Counted from the stretch's first letter, positions 26,064-35,690 are shown. The stretch is 64,000 nt of DNA from Candidatus Woesearchaeota archaeon (GCA_020637495.1 JACJVV010000001.1:62001-126000); one strand, 5' to 3'. The notes: generated by a model not told the origin, from the sequence alone. Numbers and translations: made by a program.

Positions 26064-27272
26064 ATGAGACCATGGATATTGAAATACCTGCCAAAATCAA
26101 CTTCTGAAGTAGTAGGACAGAACAAGGCAATCGAAATTCTCAAGGATTATGTATCCAGTTATAGAAAGCAGAAAAATAAATGCGCATTGCTATATGGAGG
26201 GATTGGTTGTGGAAAGACCAGCTCTGTTGTTGCTCTTACAGATGAGGCAGGACTTGAACTTGTTGAGATGAATGCATCAGATTTCAGGAACAAGGATAAG
26301 ATTGAGGGTTTTGTCGGGACTGCCATAAAACAGCAATCACTTTTCTTCAAAGGGAAGATCATCCTGATAGATGAGATAGATGGCCTTTCCGGCACAAAAG
26401 ACAGAGGAGCAGTACAGACATTGCTGAAGCTGATCGAGAACAGCACCTTCCCAGTATTATGCACCTGCAATGACCCCTACAATGATAAGCTGAAGGCATT
26501 GAGAAAGAAATCTGTACTGATTGAATTCCATACCTTAGATTACAGGAGCATAACAAATCAGCTGATCAAGATACTGGACGCTGAGAAATGTGCATATGAT
26601 GAGGATGCTGTTAAGAGCCTGGCAAGACGAGCTGGTGGTGATCTTCGGGCAGCGATAAATGATTGCCAGACATTGACTGCTTCAGGAGAGAAGAAACTGA
26701 CAAAGGAAAGTGTTGATGAGCTGCTAGACAATGAACGCAACAGGACTGAGACGCTGATGAACGCATTGCTAAAGGTCATGAAGACAACGGACATAGAAGT
26801 TGCAAAGACTGCTTTTGATAATATAGGTGAAGACATAGATACTGTAGGATTATGGCTTGAAGAGAATATCCCTAAAGAGTATGAAGGGAGAGATATCACG
26901 AATGCAATGATGATGCTTTCTAAAGCAGATGTCTACAAAGGCCGAATAAGGAGATGGCAGCATTGGAGATTCTTGGTCTACATAAATGCATTATATAGTG
27001 GAGGCGTTGCGTTAGCAAAAGATGAGAAATACAAGAAATTTATCAAGTATGGCCCTCCAGGAAGACTGCTCAAGATATGGCAAGCGAACATGAAATACAT
27101 GAAAAGGAAGGCCATCGCTGAGAAGATCGCACCTTTGATGCATACCAGTTCTAGACGAGTAATACAAGATGTCATGCCATATATTAGAGTTATAGCTAAA
27201 TCCGGCAAATATGATAATATGATTTCTGAGTTTGAATTAGAAAAAGAAGAAATTGAATGGCTTAAAGCTTAA
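26064..27272 (+). CDS. rfcL: Replication factor C large subunit
   Basis: RFC-L with the small subunit loads PCNA onto primed DNA. The 402-aa protein begins RPWILKYLPKSTSEVVGQ, typical of the family. It has Walker A YGGIGCGKTS (about 44-53), Walker B ILIDEIDGL and the sensor CNDPYNDK. The usual archaeal tail with a PIP box for PCNA is reduced: after residue 380 only a short acidic end (FELEKEEIEWLKA) remains. A small-subunit gene is not in the window; PCNA is at 52715. Confidence 0.95.
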   Translation: MRPWILKYLPKSTSEVVGQNKAIEILKDYVSSYRKQKNKCALLYGGIGCGKTSSVVALTDEAGLELVEMNASDFRNKDKIEGFVGTAIKQQSLFFKGKIILIDEIDGLSGTKDRGAVQTLLKLIENSTFPVLCTCNDPYNDKLKALRKKSVLIEFHTLDYRSITNQLIKILDAEKCAYDEDAVKSLARRAGGDLRAAINDCQTLTASGEKKLTKESVDELLDNERNRTETLMNALLKVMKTTDIEVAKTAFDNIGEDIDTVGLWLEENIPKEYEGRDITNAMMMLSKADVYKGRIRRWQHWRFLVYINALYSGGVALAKDEKYKKFIKYGPPGRLLKIWQANMKYMKRKAIAEKIAPLMHTSSRRVIQDVMPYIRVIAKSGKYDNMISEFELEKEEIEWLKA

Positions 27273-27702
27273 GTTTTTCTATCGTGTAACCTTCCACTAT
27301 AGGGTTGCTTTCTATATTACCATCAATGAATTTTAATGCATCACTTACTGAGAAAGCAGAGTTTACTGATATAATCTCATAGAAATGCATACCATATGAC
27401 CTTCCTTGGGCAATCTTTGCTATTTGTATGCCATCCTTCTTTATAGAATACTGTGTCAACATTGACCCATTTGGTGTCTTCAGGAAAGCTTCAAGCCCTT
27501 CAGAAGGAGCAACAAAACAAGATGCTGTACCACCACTTTCCAGCATCCTAAAACCATATCTACCCATCATTCCAGGATGCTTTGTGACGACATCACCTGA
27601 ATTAATCTCACCATAAGAAGAACTTGGATGTGATGTCATACAGCCTGTCGCAAGCATTGATGCAATAACTGTTGTTAAGACTAATGGTTTTAAAGTTTTC
27701 AT
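27262..27702 (-). CDS. Putative lipid-anchored exported protein
   Basis: A 146-residue protein with a signal peptide ending in a lipobox-like LATGC (MKTLKPLVLTTVIASMLATG, then Cys). The mature part is small and may form a mixed fold (SVSDALKFIDGNIE). Family unknown. Its end overlaps the rfcL stop region by 11 bases. Archaea lack the standard bacterial lipoprotein enzymes, though lipobox proteins are known in some archaea. Probably co-transcribed after the acidic protein at 27708. Confidence 0.6.
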   Translation of the reverse strand: MKTLKPLVLTTVIASMLATGCMTSHPSSSYGEINSGDVVTKHPGMMGRYGFRMLESGGTASCFVAPSEGLEAFLKTPNGSMLTQYSIKKDGIQIAKIAQGRSYGMHFYEIISVNSAFSVSDALKFIDGNIESNPIVEGYTIEKLKL

Positions 27703-27707
27703 TTTAA

Positions 27708-27932
27708 CTAATACCAGTCGCAGAACAGCTCGTCCATCTCGTGTTTTCCAAGTCGTTTCTTGTTGAGATCACTTAGGATATGCTTCTTCCCATGGCCTCC
27801 TTTAACCTGGTCATAGATGAAATCTTCCTGCTCTTCTCCTTCTGTGACTGTGTCACCTTCTTCATTCTCAACTATATCGTCATGCTCTTGTTCTGAAATG
27901 ACTTCCTCTTCATAATACTCGTCATCTGACAT
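27708..27932 (-). CDS. Small acidic protein
   Basis: 74 residues. The first 45 are extremely acidic (many D and E, few hydrophobics) and probably disordered. The last 30 are basic then mixed (GGHGKKHILSDLNKKRLGK) and end with FCDWY. A strong GGGGG-type ribosome-binding site precedes the ATG. The pattern of an acidic tail joined to a short conserved-looking end suggests a binding partner of a basic protein or nucleic-acid complex. Not recognised. Confidence 0.6.
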   Translation of the reverse strand: MSDDEYYEEEVISEQEHDDIVENEEGDTVTEGEEQEDFIYDQVKGGHGKKHILSDLNKKRLGKHEMDELFCDWY

Positions 27933-28087
27933 AGTTATTACCCCCTAATAACTCTTTGTCACCTCTTAATCAAAGATGTTAAAAGAGCTAGTATATAAAT
28001 GTTTCGATAATTTGCTACTTTAGAATAGTAACTAATTTATTAGTGTGCTTATGGCTAATGTTTATAAGTGACCTTTTTAGATAGAGA

Positions 28088-28104
28088 GATGGATCAAATC
28101 CATC
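28088..28104 (+). other. Hairpin in the 5' leader of the paired transporter genes
   Basis: GATGGAT-CAA-ATCCATC is a perfect 7-bp stem with a 3-base loop, 6 bases before the first start codon. It could affect translation start. It is too small to match any riboswitch known to me for this transporter type. Confidence 0.4.
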
Positions 28105-28110
28105 ACCATA

Positions 28111-28482
28111 ATGACTGAGCAGGATACCATGAAGACTAAAAGATGGGCAATAGTGTTGATAATAGCATGTACTGTTTTCATAAGCATTGCACAGCTATTG
28201 TATAAGCTTGGATCAAAAAGTTTAAGCTTCAGTCTAGATGGGATTCTTTTCAACTACCTCCTACTCGGAGGGTTATTCATGTATGGTATTGGAGCAATCA
28301 TGATGATACTTGCTCTCAAAGGAGGAGAGGTATCTGTGATATATCCTATCTTAGGAACAAGCTATGTCTGGGTAGTCATATTATCATGGCAGTTTTTAGG
28401 TGAAACTATCAATATCTTCAAGATAATAGGTATTGGTATGATAATAGCTGGAGTGACATTCATTGGGAGGGGCTCAAAATGA
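28111..28482 (+). CDS. EmrE/EamA-like 4-TM small transporter, first of a pair
   Basis: A 123-residue protein with four membrane helices in the drug/metabolite-transporter pattern (VLIIACTVFISIAQLLYKLG, then LALKGGEVSVIYPILGTSY, which is the conserved loop). Proteins of this size function as dimers. The next gene encodes a homologue and overlaps by 4 bases (ATGA), so the active form is probably a heterodimer with opposite orientations. Substrate unknown; cations, polyamines or lipid-linked sugars are known for relatives. Confidence 0.8.
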   Translation: MTEQDTMKTKRWAIVLIIACTVFISIAQLLYKLGSKSLSFSLDGILFNYLLLGGLFMYGIGAIMMILALKGGEVSVIYPILGTSYVWVVILSWQFLGETINIFKIIGIGMIIAGVTFIGRGSK

Positions 28483-28826
28483 CAGAATGGTGGGCAATAC
28501 TTCTTGTTCTGATGTCTGCTCTTTGCGGAGGAATAGCTCCTATCATAATAAAAGTAGGAACAAGAAAAAGTTTCAGAAAAATCAAGAATATATTCTTAAA
28601 CCCTGCATTGATATTAGGTATTGGAGTTTATGCATTAGGGACAGTATTTTTTGTACCTGCACTAAAAGGAGGAGAACTATCAGTATTATACCCTTTCATA
28701 GCCACAAGCTACATATGGGCAACATTCTTCTCATGGAAGATACTTAAAGAAGAAATAAATAGAAATAAATGGTATGGAATATTTTTTATAGTACTAGGAA
28801 TTGCTTTAATTGGATTTGGATTTTAG
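28479..28826 (+). CDS. EmrE/EamA-like 4-TM small transporter, second of a pair
   Basis: 115 residues with four membrane helices and the same conserved loop as its neighbour (PALKGGELSVLYPFIATSYI). Translation is coupled to the first gene. The closing helix (WYGIFFIVLGIALIGFG) matches the end of half-size EamA proteins. The pair probably forms one transporter. Confidence 0.8.
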   Translation: MTEWWAILLVLMSALCGGIAPIIIKVGTRKSFRKIKNIFLNPALILGIGVYALGTVFFVPALKGGELSVLYPFIATSYIWATFFSWKILKEEINRNKWYGIFFIVLGIALIGFGF

Positions 28827-28836
28827 GTAATAAAAA

Positions 28837-29508
28837 ATGAAGACAATCGTATTCTCACTCGGCGGATCAATGATCGTTCCAGACAGAGTCAATGTCGACT
28901 ACTTGAAAAGCTTCAGAGGGATGGTCCTGGATTACACCAAGGAAAACAGGGTCGTTATAGTATGCGGCGGTGGAAAAACATGCAGAAATTATCAGACTGC
29001 CTTAGGAGAGATAACAGAAGCTACAAATGAGCAGAAAGATTGGTTAGGAATAAAGGCAACGCATCTTAATGGCGAACTAGTCAGGATGATGTTCGGAGAT
29101 GATGCCTATGATCATGTAATCATTGATCCTACTGAGAAGATATCAACAAATAAAAGGATAATCATCGCAGCAGGATGGAAGCCTGGCTTCTCTACAGATA
29201 TGGATGCTGTTGTTCTTGCAAAACAGTATGAAGCAGAGAAAGTCCTGAATGTCTCAAACATAGATTATGTATATGACAAGGATCCTAATGTATTTGAAGA
29301 TGCTGCAAAATTTCATAAACTTAGCTGGGATGAATATCTAGATATAATTGGCAGGGACTGGAAGCCAGGAATGAACTCACCATTTGATCCAGTAGCAAGC
29401 AAGGAAGCTAAGGATAATGGCATAAAGGCAATCATAATCGGAAAGGACTTGAAGAACCTTGAGAATTGCATAAATGATAAAGAATTCGAAGGGACATTGC
29501 TTTACTAA
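28837..29508 (+). CDS. pyrH: UMP kinase (archaeal type)
   Basis: UMP kinase phosphorylates UMP to UDP with ATP. The 223-aa protein opens with KTIVFSLGGSMIVPD, the amino-acid-kinase family start, and has VIVCGGGKTCRNYQ. The nucleotide-binding region includes AGWKPGFSTDMDAVVLAK, and NVSNIDYVYDKDPN is typical of archaeal UMP kinases. It lies 10 bases after the transporter pair and may be co-transcribed. CTP synthase, two steps further in the pathway, is at 56928-58610. Confidence 0.95.
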   Translation: MKTIVFSLGGSMIVPDRVNVDYLKSFRGMVLDYTKENRVVIVCGGGKTCRNYQTALGEITEATNEQKDWLGIKATHLNGELVRMMFGDDAYDHVIIDPTEKISTNKRIIIAAGWKPGFSTDMDAVVLAKQYEAEKVLNVSNIDYVYDKDPNVFEDAAKFHKLSWDEYLDIIGRDWKPGMNSPFDPVASKEAKDNGIKAIIIGKDLKNLENCINDKEFEGTLLY

Positions 29509-29530
29509 TAATTGACATCGATCTAAATCT

Positions 29531-29839
29531 TCAAGGATAAATGGTTTCTGATAATATCTTTATCTGCGATTCAAGATTCTTCATCTTGTGGCTTGTCTTC
29601 TCAATCTTTATGCCATCTTCATTGAGCCAATTATGCTTTCCGTCCCAAGCATCATGACCTGAAGTAAGAAAGCCTATCGGAACAGTTATGTGACGATCAC
29701 AACCAGGGCATTTAGGGATCTCCTTGTAAGTGCTTATCCCTTCATTGATGGTATTCCAGGATAGCTCTGAGAAGTCAGTGCCACAATATATGCATTGCGA
29801 CTTGAAATTTTGCTCGTTGAATGTGTGATGTAAAGCCAT
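29531..29839 (-). CDS. Small zinc-ribbon-like protein
   Basis: 102 residues with two C-x2-C pairs (CIYCGTDF and CPGCDRH) spaced about 27 residues apart, as in a zinc ribbon. The rest is polar, with a helical C-terminus (KMKNLESQIKILSE). A nucleic-acid or protein-binding role is likely but not specified. It faces pyrH tail to tail. Confidence 0.6.
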   Translation of the reverse strand: MALHHTFNEQNFKSQCIYCGTDFSELSWNTINEGISTYKEIPKCPGCDRHITVPIGFLTSGHDAWDGKHNWLNEDGIKIEKTSHKMKNLESQIKILSETIYP

Positions 29840-29970
29840 TACGTCATCCGTCTCTTCATCTGCAACTGCTACTTGCTAAGAAAAGTGATTCTATACTGTT
29901 TAAATAATTTATGTTACGGTCCGGAAATATAGTGGAAGAATATTTAAACTATATTCAATTTGATTGATGC

Positions 29971-30708
29971 ATGGAAGAACTGAGCAAGCTAAGAGTGAGG
30001 CTTCTTGAGGATACAAGGAAAAAAGTCCAGGATAGTGTAAGATGGGATACATTAGTTATCCAGGCGATATCAGGAATTGAAGAATTAGACAAGATGATAA
30101 ATCAAATCTCATCACGTGCAAGGGAATGGTATGCATGGTACAATCCTGAAACAGTCGATAGAGTAAGGGATAATGAGAAATTCATAGAGCTTATTACAAC
30201 AAAGGACAAAAAGGATCTGCTAAAAGAAATAAATGCAAAAAATAGCATAGGTAGAGAATTGAACAAAGAGGATATAGAGGCGATAATGGTTCTGGCAAAG
30301 AATGCACGTATATTAGTTGAGACAAGACAAAAAGAGACGTCATACCTTGAAAAGATCCTTACCACTAATTGTCCAAATATGCATAAGATATTAGGCACTA
30401 CATTGTGTGCAAAACTTCTGAGGCATCTTGGAGGATTAGAGAAGGTGTCAAAAACTCCCGCTACAGTAATACAGATCATAGGAGCAGAGAAATCATTGTT
30501 CAAACACATGAGCGGAAAGGCAAAAAGCCCAAAATATGGACTGATACATGCACATCCACTCATTGCCAAAGTCAACAAGAAGAATAAGGGCAAGATGGCA
30601 AGGGCAATAGCTGACAAGGTTGCAATCGCTGCAAGGATAGATTTCTTCAAAGGGAAACCTATAGATTACAGGAAAGAATTAGAGGAGAAAGCAAATAAAT
30701 TAATTTAA
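29971..30708 (+). CDS. nop5: Nop5 (NOP56/58) core protein, short form
   Basis: Nop5 is the scaffold of box C/D RNPs, joining fibrillarin to the guide RNA and L7Ae. The C-terminal Nop domain is intact (NMHKILGTTLCAKLLRHLGG, then IQIIGAEKSLFKHM and the RNA-binding SPKYGLIHAHPLI). The preceding coiled-coil region is present. At 245 aa it is much shorter than the usual 370-410, because the N-terminal fibrillarin-binding domain is missing. A TATA-like AATATTTAAACTATA lies about 25 bases before the ATG, so this looks like the true 5' end rather than a truncated reading. Confidence 0.9.
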   Translation: MEELSKLRVRLLEDTRKKVQDSVRWDTLVIQAISGIEELDKMINQISSRAREWYAWYNPETVDRVRDNEKFIELITTKDKKDLLKEINAKNSIGRELNKEDIEAIMVLAKNARILVETRQKETSYLEKILTTNCPNMHKILGTTLCAKLLRHLGGLEKVSKTPATVIQIIGAEKSLFKHMSGKAKSPKYGLIHAHPLIAKVNKKNKGKMARAIADKVAIAARIDFFKGKPIDYRKELEEKANKLI

Positions 30709-30748
30709 TCAGACATGTGTTTCTATTGGTTCAATCAGATCAAGATCA

Positions 30749-33046
30749 TCATACTATCTCTGCAGTTATAGCTCTTCCAAGGACAGACAATGCAATTATC
30801 GTGAAGATTATTGTTATGACTGCTGCAATTATGCAATAAAGTGTTACAGAGCGTAGCATATTCTGTCCTATGGTATACTCTTCTCCTAGCTTATCATCAC
30901 CATATGATATGCCAGCTATCGTCTTTGACATTATCCATACTACCTGTACGATATATATACCAACTACAATCTGGAATGCATATGTAGGGATGCCATCTCC
31001 GAACATCTCTGTCAGACCAGCAAGGGCTCCTCCGCTTTCTGCTGCATCTGTCCCAAATTGCCCAAGTGATGTCCTGAGGTTACCGATTATATTGGTTATC
31101 ATTGCAGTTATACCAACTACAATACCTGATATGACTGGAGCAAGGAACTTGACAAGAGAGCTCATTGAAGATATGACTTCTGCAAGCAGATCACGAAGAC
31201 GTTCTTCAACTGAATGCATCTCTTTCACATAACGAGCGACATTCGTCATCGCTCTAGATGCTATCATTGGACCTTTCTTTATTGCTTCTGTAAGAACTTT
31301 CATGGTACTTTCAATCAGATTGCTTGGGAAGAAGCGTATTGCTCCAAGTCTCTTATCAAAGATCGCCTGTTCAGGATTCATTCCCATACGACGTATATTT
31401 GAGTCTATTATACCAAAGAATTTTCCTGGTTGAGAATCCTGCATCACCTCAACAACCTTGCTGAATGACATCTCTAAAGGTATTCCATCACCAAGACGGT
31501 TTCCTAGCTGGAATATCGCGGAACCAAACTCATCCTCAAGCTTTCTTGTCTCCTCCCTGATAAAAATAATATCCTTGGTCTTGTAGTAATAATAAGTCCC
31601 GAAACCTAGTCCGAACGACAACACAAAAAGCACCCCTAGCAATGTCGCAAACAATCCATATGGTCCCTTATATTCTACATCACCATATTCTGCAGATGTA
31701 CCTTTTGCCTCCCTATAATCCAGGAATTTCATATCGTTATACCAATTGTCGCTATATTCGCTATGAAATAGTGTTATATCATTTCCAGGACCCAAAGACC
31801 AATGCAATAATATAGGTGAGATGCCTAACAAGAATAATGGAAGGAATACTGCAAGGCCCATGAACAAAGGAGTCAACTCCTTACCCATAAATTTCTTATT
31901 CTTCTTTTTCTTCTCTACTACCATGGGATTATCTGAAGCGATCTCACCTGAACCATATCCACCTGGACGAGTAGAGAGTATATTCTTCCCGACGAAATAG
32001 ACTGCAATAGGTATCACCACATTGTAAAGTATAGCGATGTGATACCATTCAACATTCTCCATGAAGCTTACTACAAGAGGAAGTATGACAAGCCCAAGTA
32101 TAGGAAGGATTACTCCAAGCATGTGCAATGTACTTATAGGCGATTGGATATCGTGGGAGTAATGAAGCATCTTCTCATATGTTTCAGTCAATATAACGTC
32201 AAGTGCCTTATCAAGCAAACCTATCCTGTTCTCTTCACTAGGTTCATAAAGAGATGACTCAATCAAGTTCATCGCTTCCAAGAATTCTGCATTTGTCTTT
32301 CTCCATTTCTCCATATACTCATCCAATGATTCCTTTATTGTGCCATAAGTCTGCGATTCGACATTCCATAGAACCTTCTTTAGTTCAGCTGCCAATGGCC
32401 CATTGAGATGCTGTGATGCGAACTCAATCGCTTTCTCAAGATTTGAGTTCTGACGCATATATGTAACTATATAGAAGACTGACAGGACAATCTCTTTGCT
32501 GCTCTTCATGCGCGTAATGCTTGCAAATATCATAGGAAGCTTCGTCAATGGTATCATCGTCCCAATTCCGGCAAGCAGAAAAAATGAGACAAAGAAGAAA
32601 TCTCCATTAAGAAGCAAGAATGATATCAAGATGCCCCCAAGCATCAAAAGGATTGGGCCAATGATCGCAAAAGAGAATGCATCCTCTGCAGATACATTGA
32701 GATGTGCAGTCTTCAACGCTGCTTCGATCTCTGGCTTCTTATCCTTGCCAGGGCTTATCTTTATCAGATTACCGGAGAACCTGCATGCCTTCTCATACCA
32801 TGAATGTATCATCGGCTTATTCTCGTCTAAAAATTGACGATATTCTGCACTAGTTATATTTGCATCTGATCCGACCATATCTTGCCCAGATAGGGAGTTA
32901 GATATCTTCTTAAACAATGAGAATTTATTTTCCCGAGCTTTTGGAGATTTCTTTGATTGGCTATTCATTGATTTAGAGGTAGAGCTACCTTCGTGATCAT
33001 ACTCATCCATCGCTTTCCTGATCTCCTCTTCACTTATCTTATCCAT
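30749..33046 (-). CDS. FlaJ/TadC-like membrane platform protein of a type IV pilus/archaellum system
   Basis: FlaJ-type proteins form the membrane platform on which the FlaI ATPase drives pilus or archaellum assembly. The 765-aa protein has two T2SSF modules: hydrophobic pairs near 130-190 and 300-360 with helices between (MRQNSNLEKAIEFASQHLNG), and a second set near 400-480 and 630-760 (LGDGIPLEMSFSKVVEVMQD). A 100-residue polar N-terminal extension precedes the first module. The ATPase gene lies 53 bases upstream in the same direction. No archaellin, FlaF, FlaG or FlaH is visible in the window. Confidence 0.88.
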   Translation of the reverse strand: MDKISEEEIRKAMDEYDHEGSSTSKSMNSQSKKSPKARENKFSLFKKISNSLSGQDMVGSDANITSAEYRQFLDENKPMIHSWYEKACRFSGNLIKISPGKDKKPEIEAALKTAHLNVSAEDAFSFAIIGPILLMLGGILISFLLLNGDFFFVSFFLLAGIGTMIPLTKLPMIFASITRMKSSKEIVLSVFYIVTYMRQNSNLEKAIEFASQHLNGPLAAELKKVLWNVESQTYGTIKESLDEYMEKWRKTNAEFLEAMNLIESSLYEPSEENRIGLLDKALDVILTETYEKMLHYSHDIQSPISTLHMLGVILPILGLVILPLVVSFMENVEWYHIAILYNVVIPIAVYFVGKNILSTRPGGYGSGEIASDNPMVVEKKKKNKKFMGKELTPLFMGLAVFLPLFLLGISPILLHWSLGPGNDITLFHSEYSDNWYNDMKFLDYREAKGTSAEYGDVEYKGPYGLFATLLGVLFVLSFGLGFGTYYYYKTKDIIFIREETRKLEDEFGSAIFQLGNRLGDGIPLEMSFSKVVEVMQDSQPGKFFGIIDSNIRRMGMNPEQAIFDKRLGAIRFFPSNLIESTMKVLTEAIKKGPMIASRAMTNVARYVKEMHSVEERLRDLLAEVISSMSSLVKFLAPVISGIVVGITAMITNIIGNLRTSLGQFGTDAAESGGALAGLTEMFGDGIPTYAFQIVVGIYIVQVVWIMSKTIAGISYGDDKLGEEYTIGQNMLRSVTLYCIIAAVITIIFTIIALSVLGRAITAEIV

Positions 33047-33099
33047 TTTTTTATTACTGATAAATTCAATACGACATTATGTTGCCACTCACTATCTCC

Positions 33100-35391
33100 T
33101 TACTCACCAGCCTCCTTATGCTTATTCTTCTTGACTGTTGATTTCAACCACTCATTCCATTCAAAGAATATACGTTTTGCATCAAGCACACCTAACTCTT
33201 CCTTGACCTGGTCACTTATCTTATGGAAATAATCATTGCATAATACTGTGAACCTAGCTTCCAGAATATCCTGGTCTCCTGTCTTCTCTGCCATTTCTAC
33301 CTGGGCAAGTTTTATCTTCGCTCTCAGTTCTATATTCTCCCAGATTGCATCCCAATTATTGGAATAATCCTTGATATTGCTGGCAATCGTCTTCAATATC
33401 TCTGATTCACCATTCTTCAGCTCAGGCGAGATCTTGAGCTCATCATCCTTGGGATCATATTTCATCAAATCTGTAAAACCATGTTCAAGAAGAGGATCAT
33501 TAACCCAATCTTTCCTTACTTCAGTTATGCTAGTGACTCTTCTGAACTTATGGAGACCATCAGCACTCCTGATAGGATTTGCAACTATTATAACATCAGT
33601 TGCCTTGAATGATGTGCTAGGGACACCAATATCATTTACAACCCTATCATATATACCATAAGGACTATCACCGTGGATAGTTCCAGCTACAGTATTCGCT
33701 GCTGCACCTACTCGCATGGCTTCATATAATGCTCTTGCTTCCTCTGAACGAACTTCTCCTACAATCAAAGCTGAGTCACCAAGACGTAATGTTGAACGTA
33801 TACCTTCTGAGGCAGTCATCTCAGTTGATGTCTTTGTCAATGAGGATGCTACCTGTAGAGGCTGGATATTATAACCCATCCTCCTTAAATGCGAAGTTGG
33901 CAATTCTAACGTGTCCTCTATTGTGATTATACGATATTTACGCATTATCTCGACAAGTATAGCTGATAGCAAAGATGATTTACCGGAGCTCCTGGTTCCT
34001 GCTATAAGCAATGTCCTTGTACCATCTACCAAAAAAGAGATGAGACCTGCGGCGAAAGGTGTTATCATCTTGGCTTTTATGAACAATGGTAATGTCCATG
34101 GCTTGTCACGATGTCGCCTGAATGAGAATGCAAGTCCGCTTGGATCAAGCGGTCTTGTTACAGCTGATACCCTCGTGGATGCACCTGGAAGCTCAAGCTC
34201 AGTATCTAGTATAGGATTTGCCTCATCTAATGGCCGCCCAGACATCAATCTTAATTTTGTCGCCCAGGAATCCACTTCCCTTGATGTAGGGACGACATTT
34301 GTCTTACAATCATCATAATCAGCATGCACAATAAACATAGGGATATTTCCTGCAGGAGAGTTTATACTTACGTCCTGAATCTTCTCATCGCTCAGAAGAA
34401 CTTCTATAAGCCCAAACCCGACTGTATACCTGACAAGAATCCTTGTAAGTTTTGAGATCTCCTTCTCAGTCATCTTCACATTCCTATAACCAATAAGCTC
34501 TTCTATCAGATCATGCCCTATGTTGAAGAACACCTCCCGCATGCGTTCAGGATTAACAAATTCAGATTTTGTAGGCTTGTGCTCTGCCATTATCCTCCTC
34601 GCTATGTCAAGTATCTCATATTGCTCCTCATCAAGCTTGAACTCAGGAGGGAGCAGATGATACAGGTACTGCACTGTCTCAGGAACCTTGAATATAGTAA
34701 CTTCAGTCTCATCCTTTATCATGTAGCTGTCTATTTCCTCACCTTCTAGAGGATAATCAGCCATGAGTTTTGTGAACATGAAATCTGGCTTTATCGATGG
34801 AGAGAATATTCTCCTATAAAGTTCCCTATCCCCTGGTTTGAATCCTTCCAAGAAAGGTTTTACAATAGAGATCAACTTTGTCTTGTCCATCATCGAGATT
34901 ATGTAACGTAAGAGAGTAAAATATTTCTCGTCATGGGAACGTTGCTTGTTCTCCTCACGGTCTATCTCCTCCCGCCTAAATATCCTTTTGAGCTGGACAT
35001 ATGTGGTAATAGGGTCCTCCTTAAGTTTCCTGAATACTAAATTCTGCAATTCAACATAACGCTGACTGTAAAATGTAGTGAATGCCCTATTCTCAGATAC
35101 CATACTAGTTATCTTGAAAAGATCCTTCTGCTTGATTAGCTTCTTATAGAGCTGTGCCATCTCAACTATGAGCTTTGTCTGTGCATAATCATACTCATAA
35201 TCACGTTTCTGATAGAAAACTATCTTTGTGACATCACCCACATCTACAATAGCGTCAACAGCAAGTGACATCACTTCCTCATTATCCTCGATAGAAGGGA
35301 TATGGCTCAGATTATCATAATCTATCCTTAGAGTCACATCTTCTGACTCCCTGATTACCTCATATTTCTTCTTGTTCTCGAACAATGCCAT
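33100..35391 (-). CDS. FlaI/TadA-like secretion ATPase
   Basis: The motor ATPase for pilin or archaellin assembly. Motifs: Walker A in LLIAGTRSSGKSSLLSAIL, aspartate box around IITIEDTLELP, Walker B in SALIVGEVRSEEARALYEA, and the histidine box TIHGDSPYGIYDRV. About 300 extra N-terminal residues precede the usual N-terminal domain. The start at 35391 (MALFENKKKYEV) is preferred; an in-frame ATG at 35457 would add 22 low-complexity residues. The C-terminal 120 residues are helical and charged. It is downstream of a small ribbon-helix-helix gene and upstream of the FlaJ-like gene. Confidence 0.9.
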   Translation of the reverse strand: MALFENKKKYEVIRESEDVTLRIDYDNLSHIPSIEDNEEVMSLAVDAIVDVGDVTKIVFYQKRDYEYDYAQTKLIVEMAQLYKKLIKQKDLFKITSMVSENRAFTTFYSQRYVELQNLVFRKLKEDPITTYVQLKRIFRREEIDREENKQRSHDEKYFTLLRYIISMMDKTKLISIVKPFLEGFKPGDRELYRRIFSPSIKPDFMFTKLMADYPLEGEEIDSYMIKDETEVTIFKVPETVQYLYHLLPPEFKLDEEQYEILDIARRIMAEHKPTKSEFVNPERMREVFFNIGHDLIEELIGYRNVKMTEKEISKLTRILVRYTVGFGLIEVLLSDEKIQDVSINSPAGNIPMFIVHADYDDCKTNVVPTSREVDSWATKLRLMSGRPLDEANPILDTELELPGASTRVSAVTRPLDPSGLAFSFRRHRDKPWTLPLFIKAKMITPFAAGLISFLVDGTRTLLIAGTRSSGKSSLLSAILVEIMRKYRIITIEDTLELPTSHLRRMGYNIQPLQVASSLTKTSTEMTASEGIRSTLRLGDSALIVGEVRSEEARALYEAMRVGAAANTVAGTIHGDSPYGIYDRVVNDIGVPSTSFKATDVIIVANPIRSADGLHKFRRVTSITEVRKDWVNDPLLEHGFTDLMKYDPKDDELKISPELKNGESEILKTIASNIKDYSNNWDAIWENIELRAKIKLAQVEMAEKTGDQDILEARFTVLCNDYFHKISDQVKEELGVLDAKRIFFEWNEWLKSTVKKNKHKEAGE

Positions 35392-35472
35392 TAAAATAGT
35401 AGGGCAAGATGCCCCACTTTCACCTCTCTTTCCTGGATTTCTCCATTGAATGAGCATTAATACTGCATTAAG

Positions 35473-35619
35473 TTATTTCTTCTTCGATTCTGATCTGAAT
35501 TTCTCTAAAGCTAACTCTATGATGTGAGATTTATTGCGATAAATCGTATTCTCCTTCAGAAAAGAATCTAGCCATTTGATCAAGGATGCGTCAATTGTTG
35601 CTGAAATAGGTCTTTTCAT
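35473..35619 (-). CDS. Ribbon-helix-helix regulator (48 aa) of the pilus operon
   Basis: The short gene encodes a CopG-like protein: strand RPISATIDASLIKWLDSFL, then a turn with NKSHIIELALEKF as the second helix and a basic tail. It is the first gene upstream of the FlaI-like gene in the same direction. The promoter in front of it contains a 16-bp perfect palindrome. It probably represses its own operon and perhaps the divergent machine genes at 36345. Confidence 0.78.
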   Translation of the reverse strand: MKRPISATIDASLIKWLDSFLKENTIYRNKSHIIELALEKFRSESKKK

Positions 35620-35690
35620 CAGTTGGCTCAATATGCAAGTTTATGCCTGCAGACTATAATATAAAATAATAGTTTATATAATTTACTATG

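Noticed and set aside
27262..27702. Lipobox as evidence of a bacterial contaminant.
   Set aside because: Neighbours on both sides are archaeal (RfcL, Nop5) and lipobox proteins occur in archaea.
35391..35457. An upstream start for the FlaI-like ATPase at 35457.
   Set aside because: The extra 22 residues have no conserved character; however, no clear ribosome-binding site supports either start.
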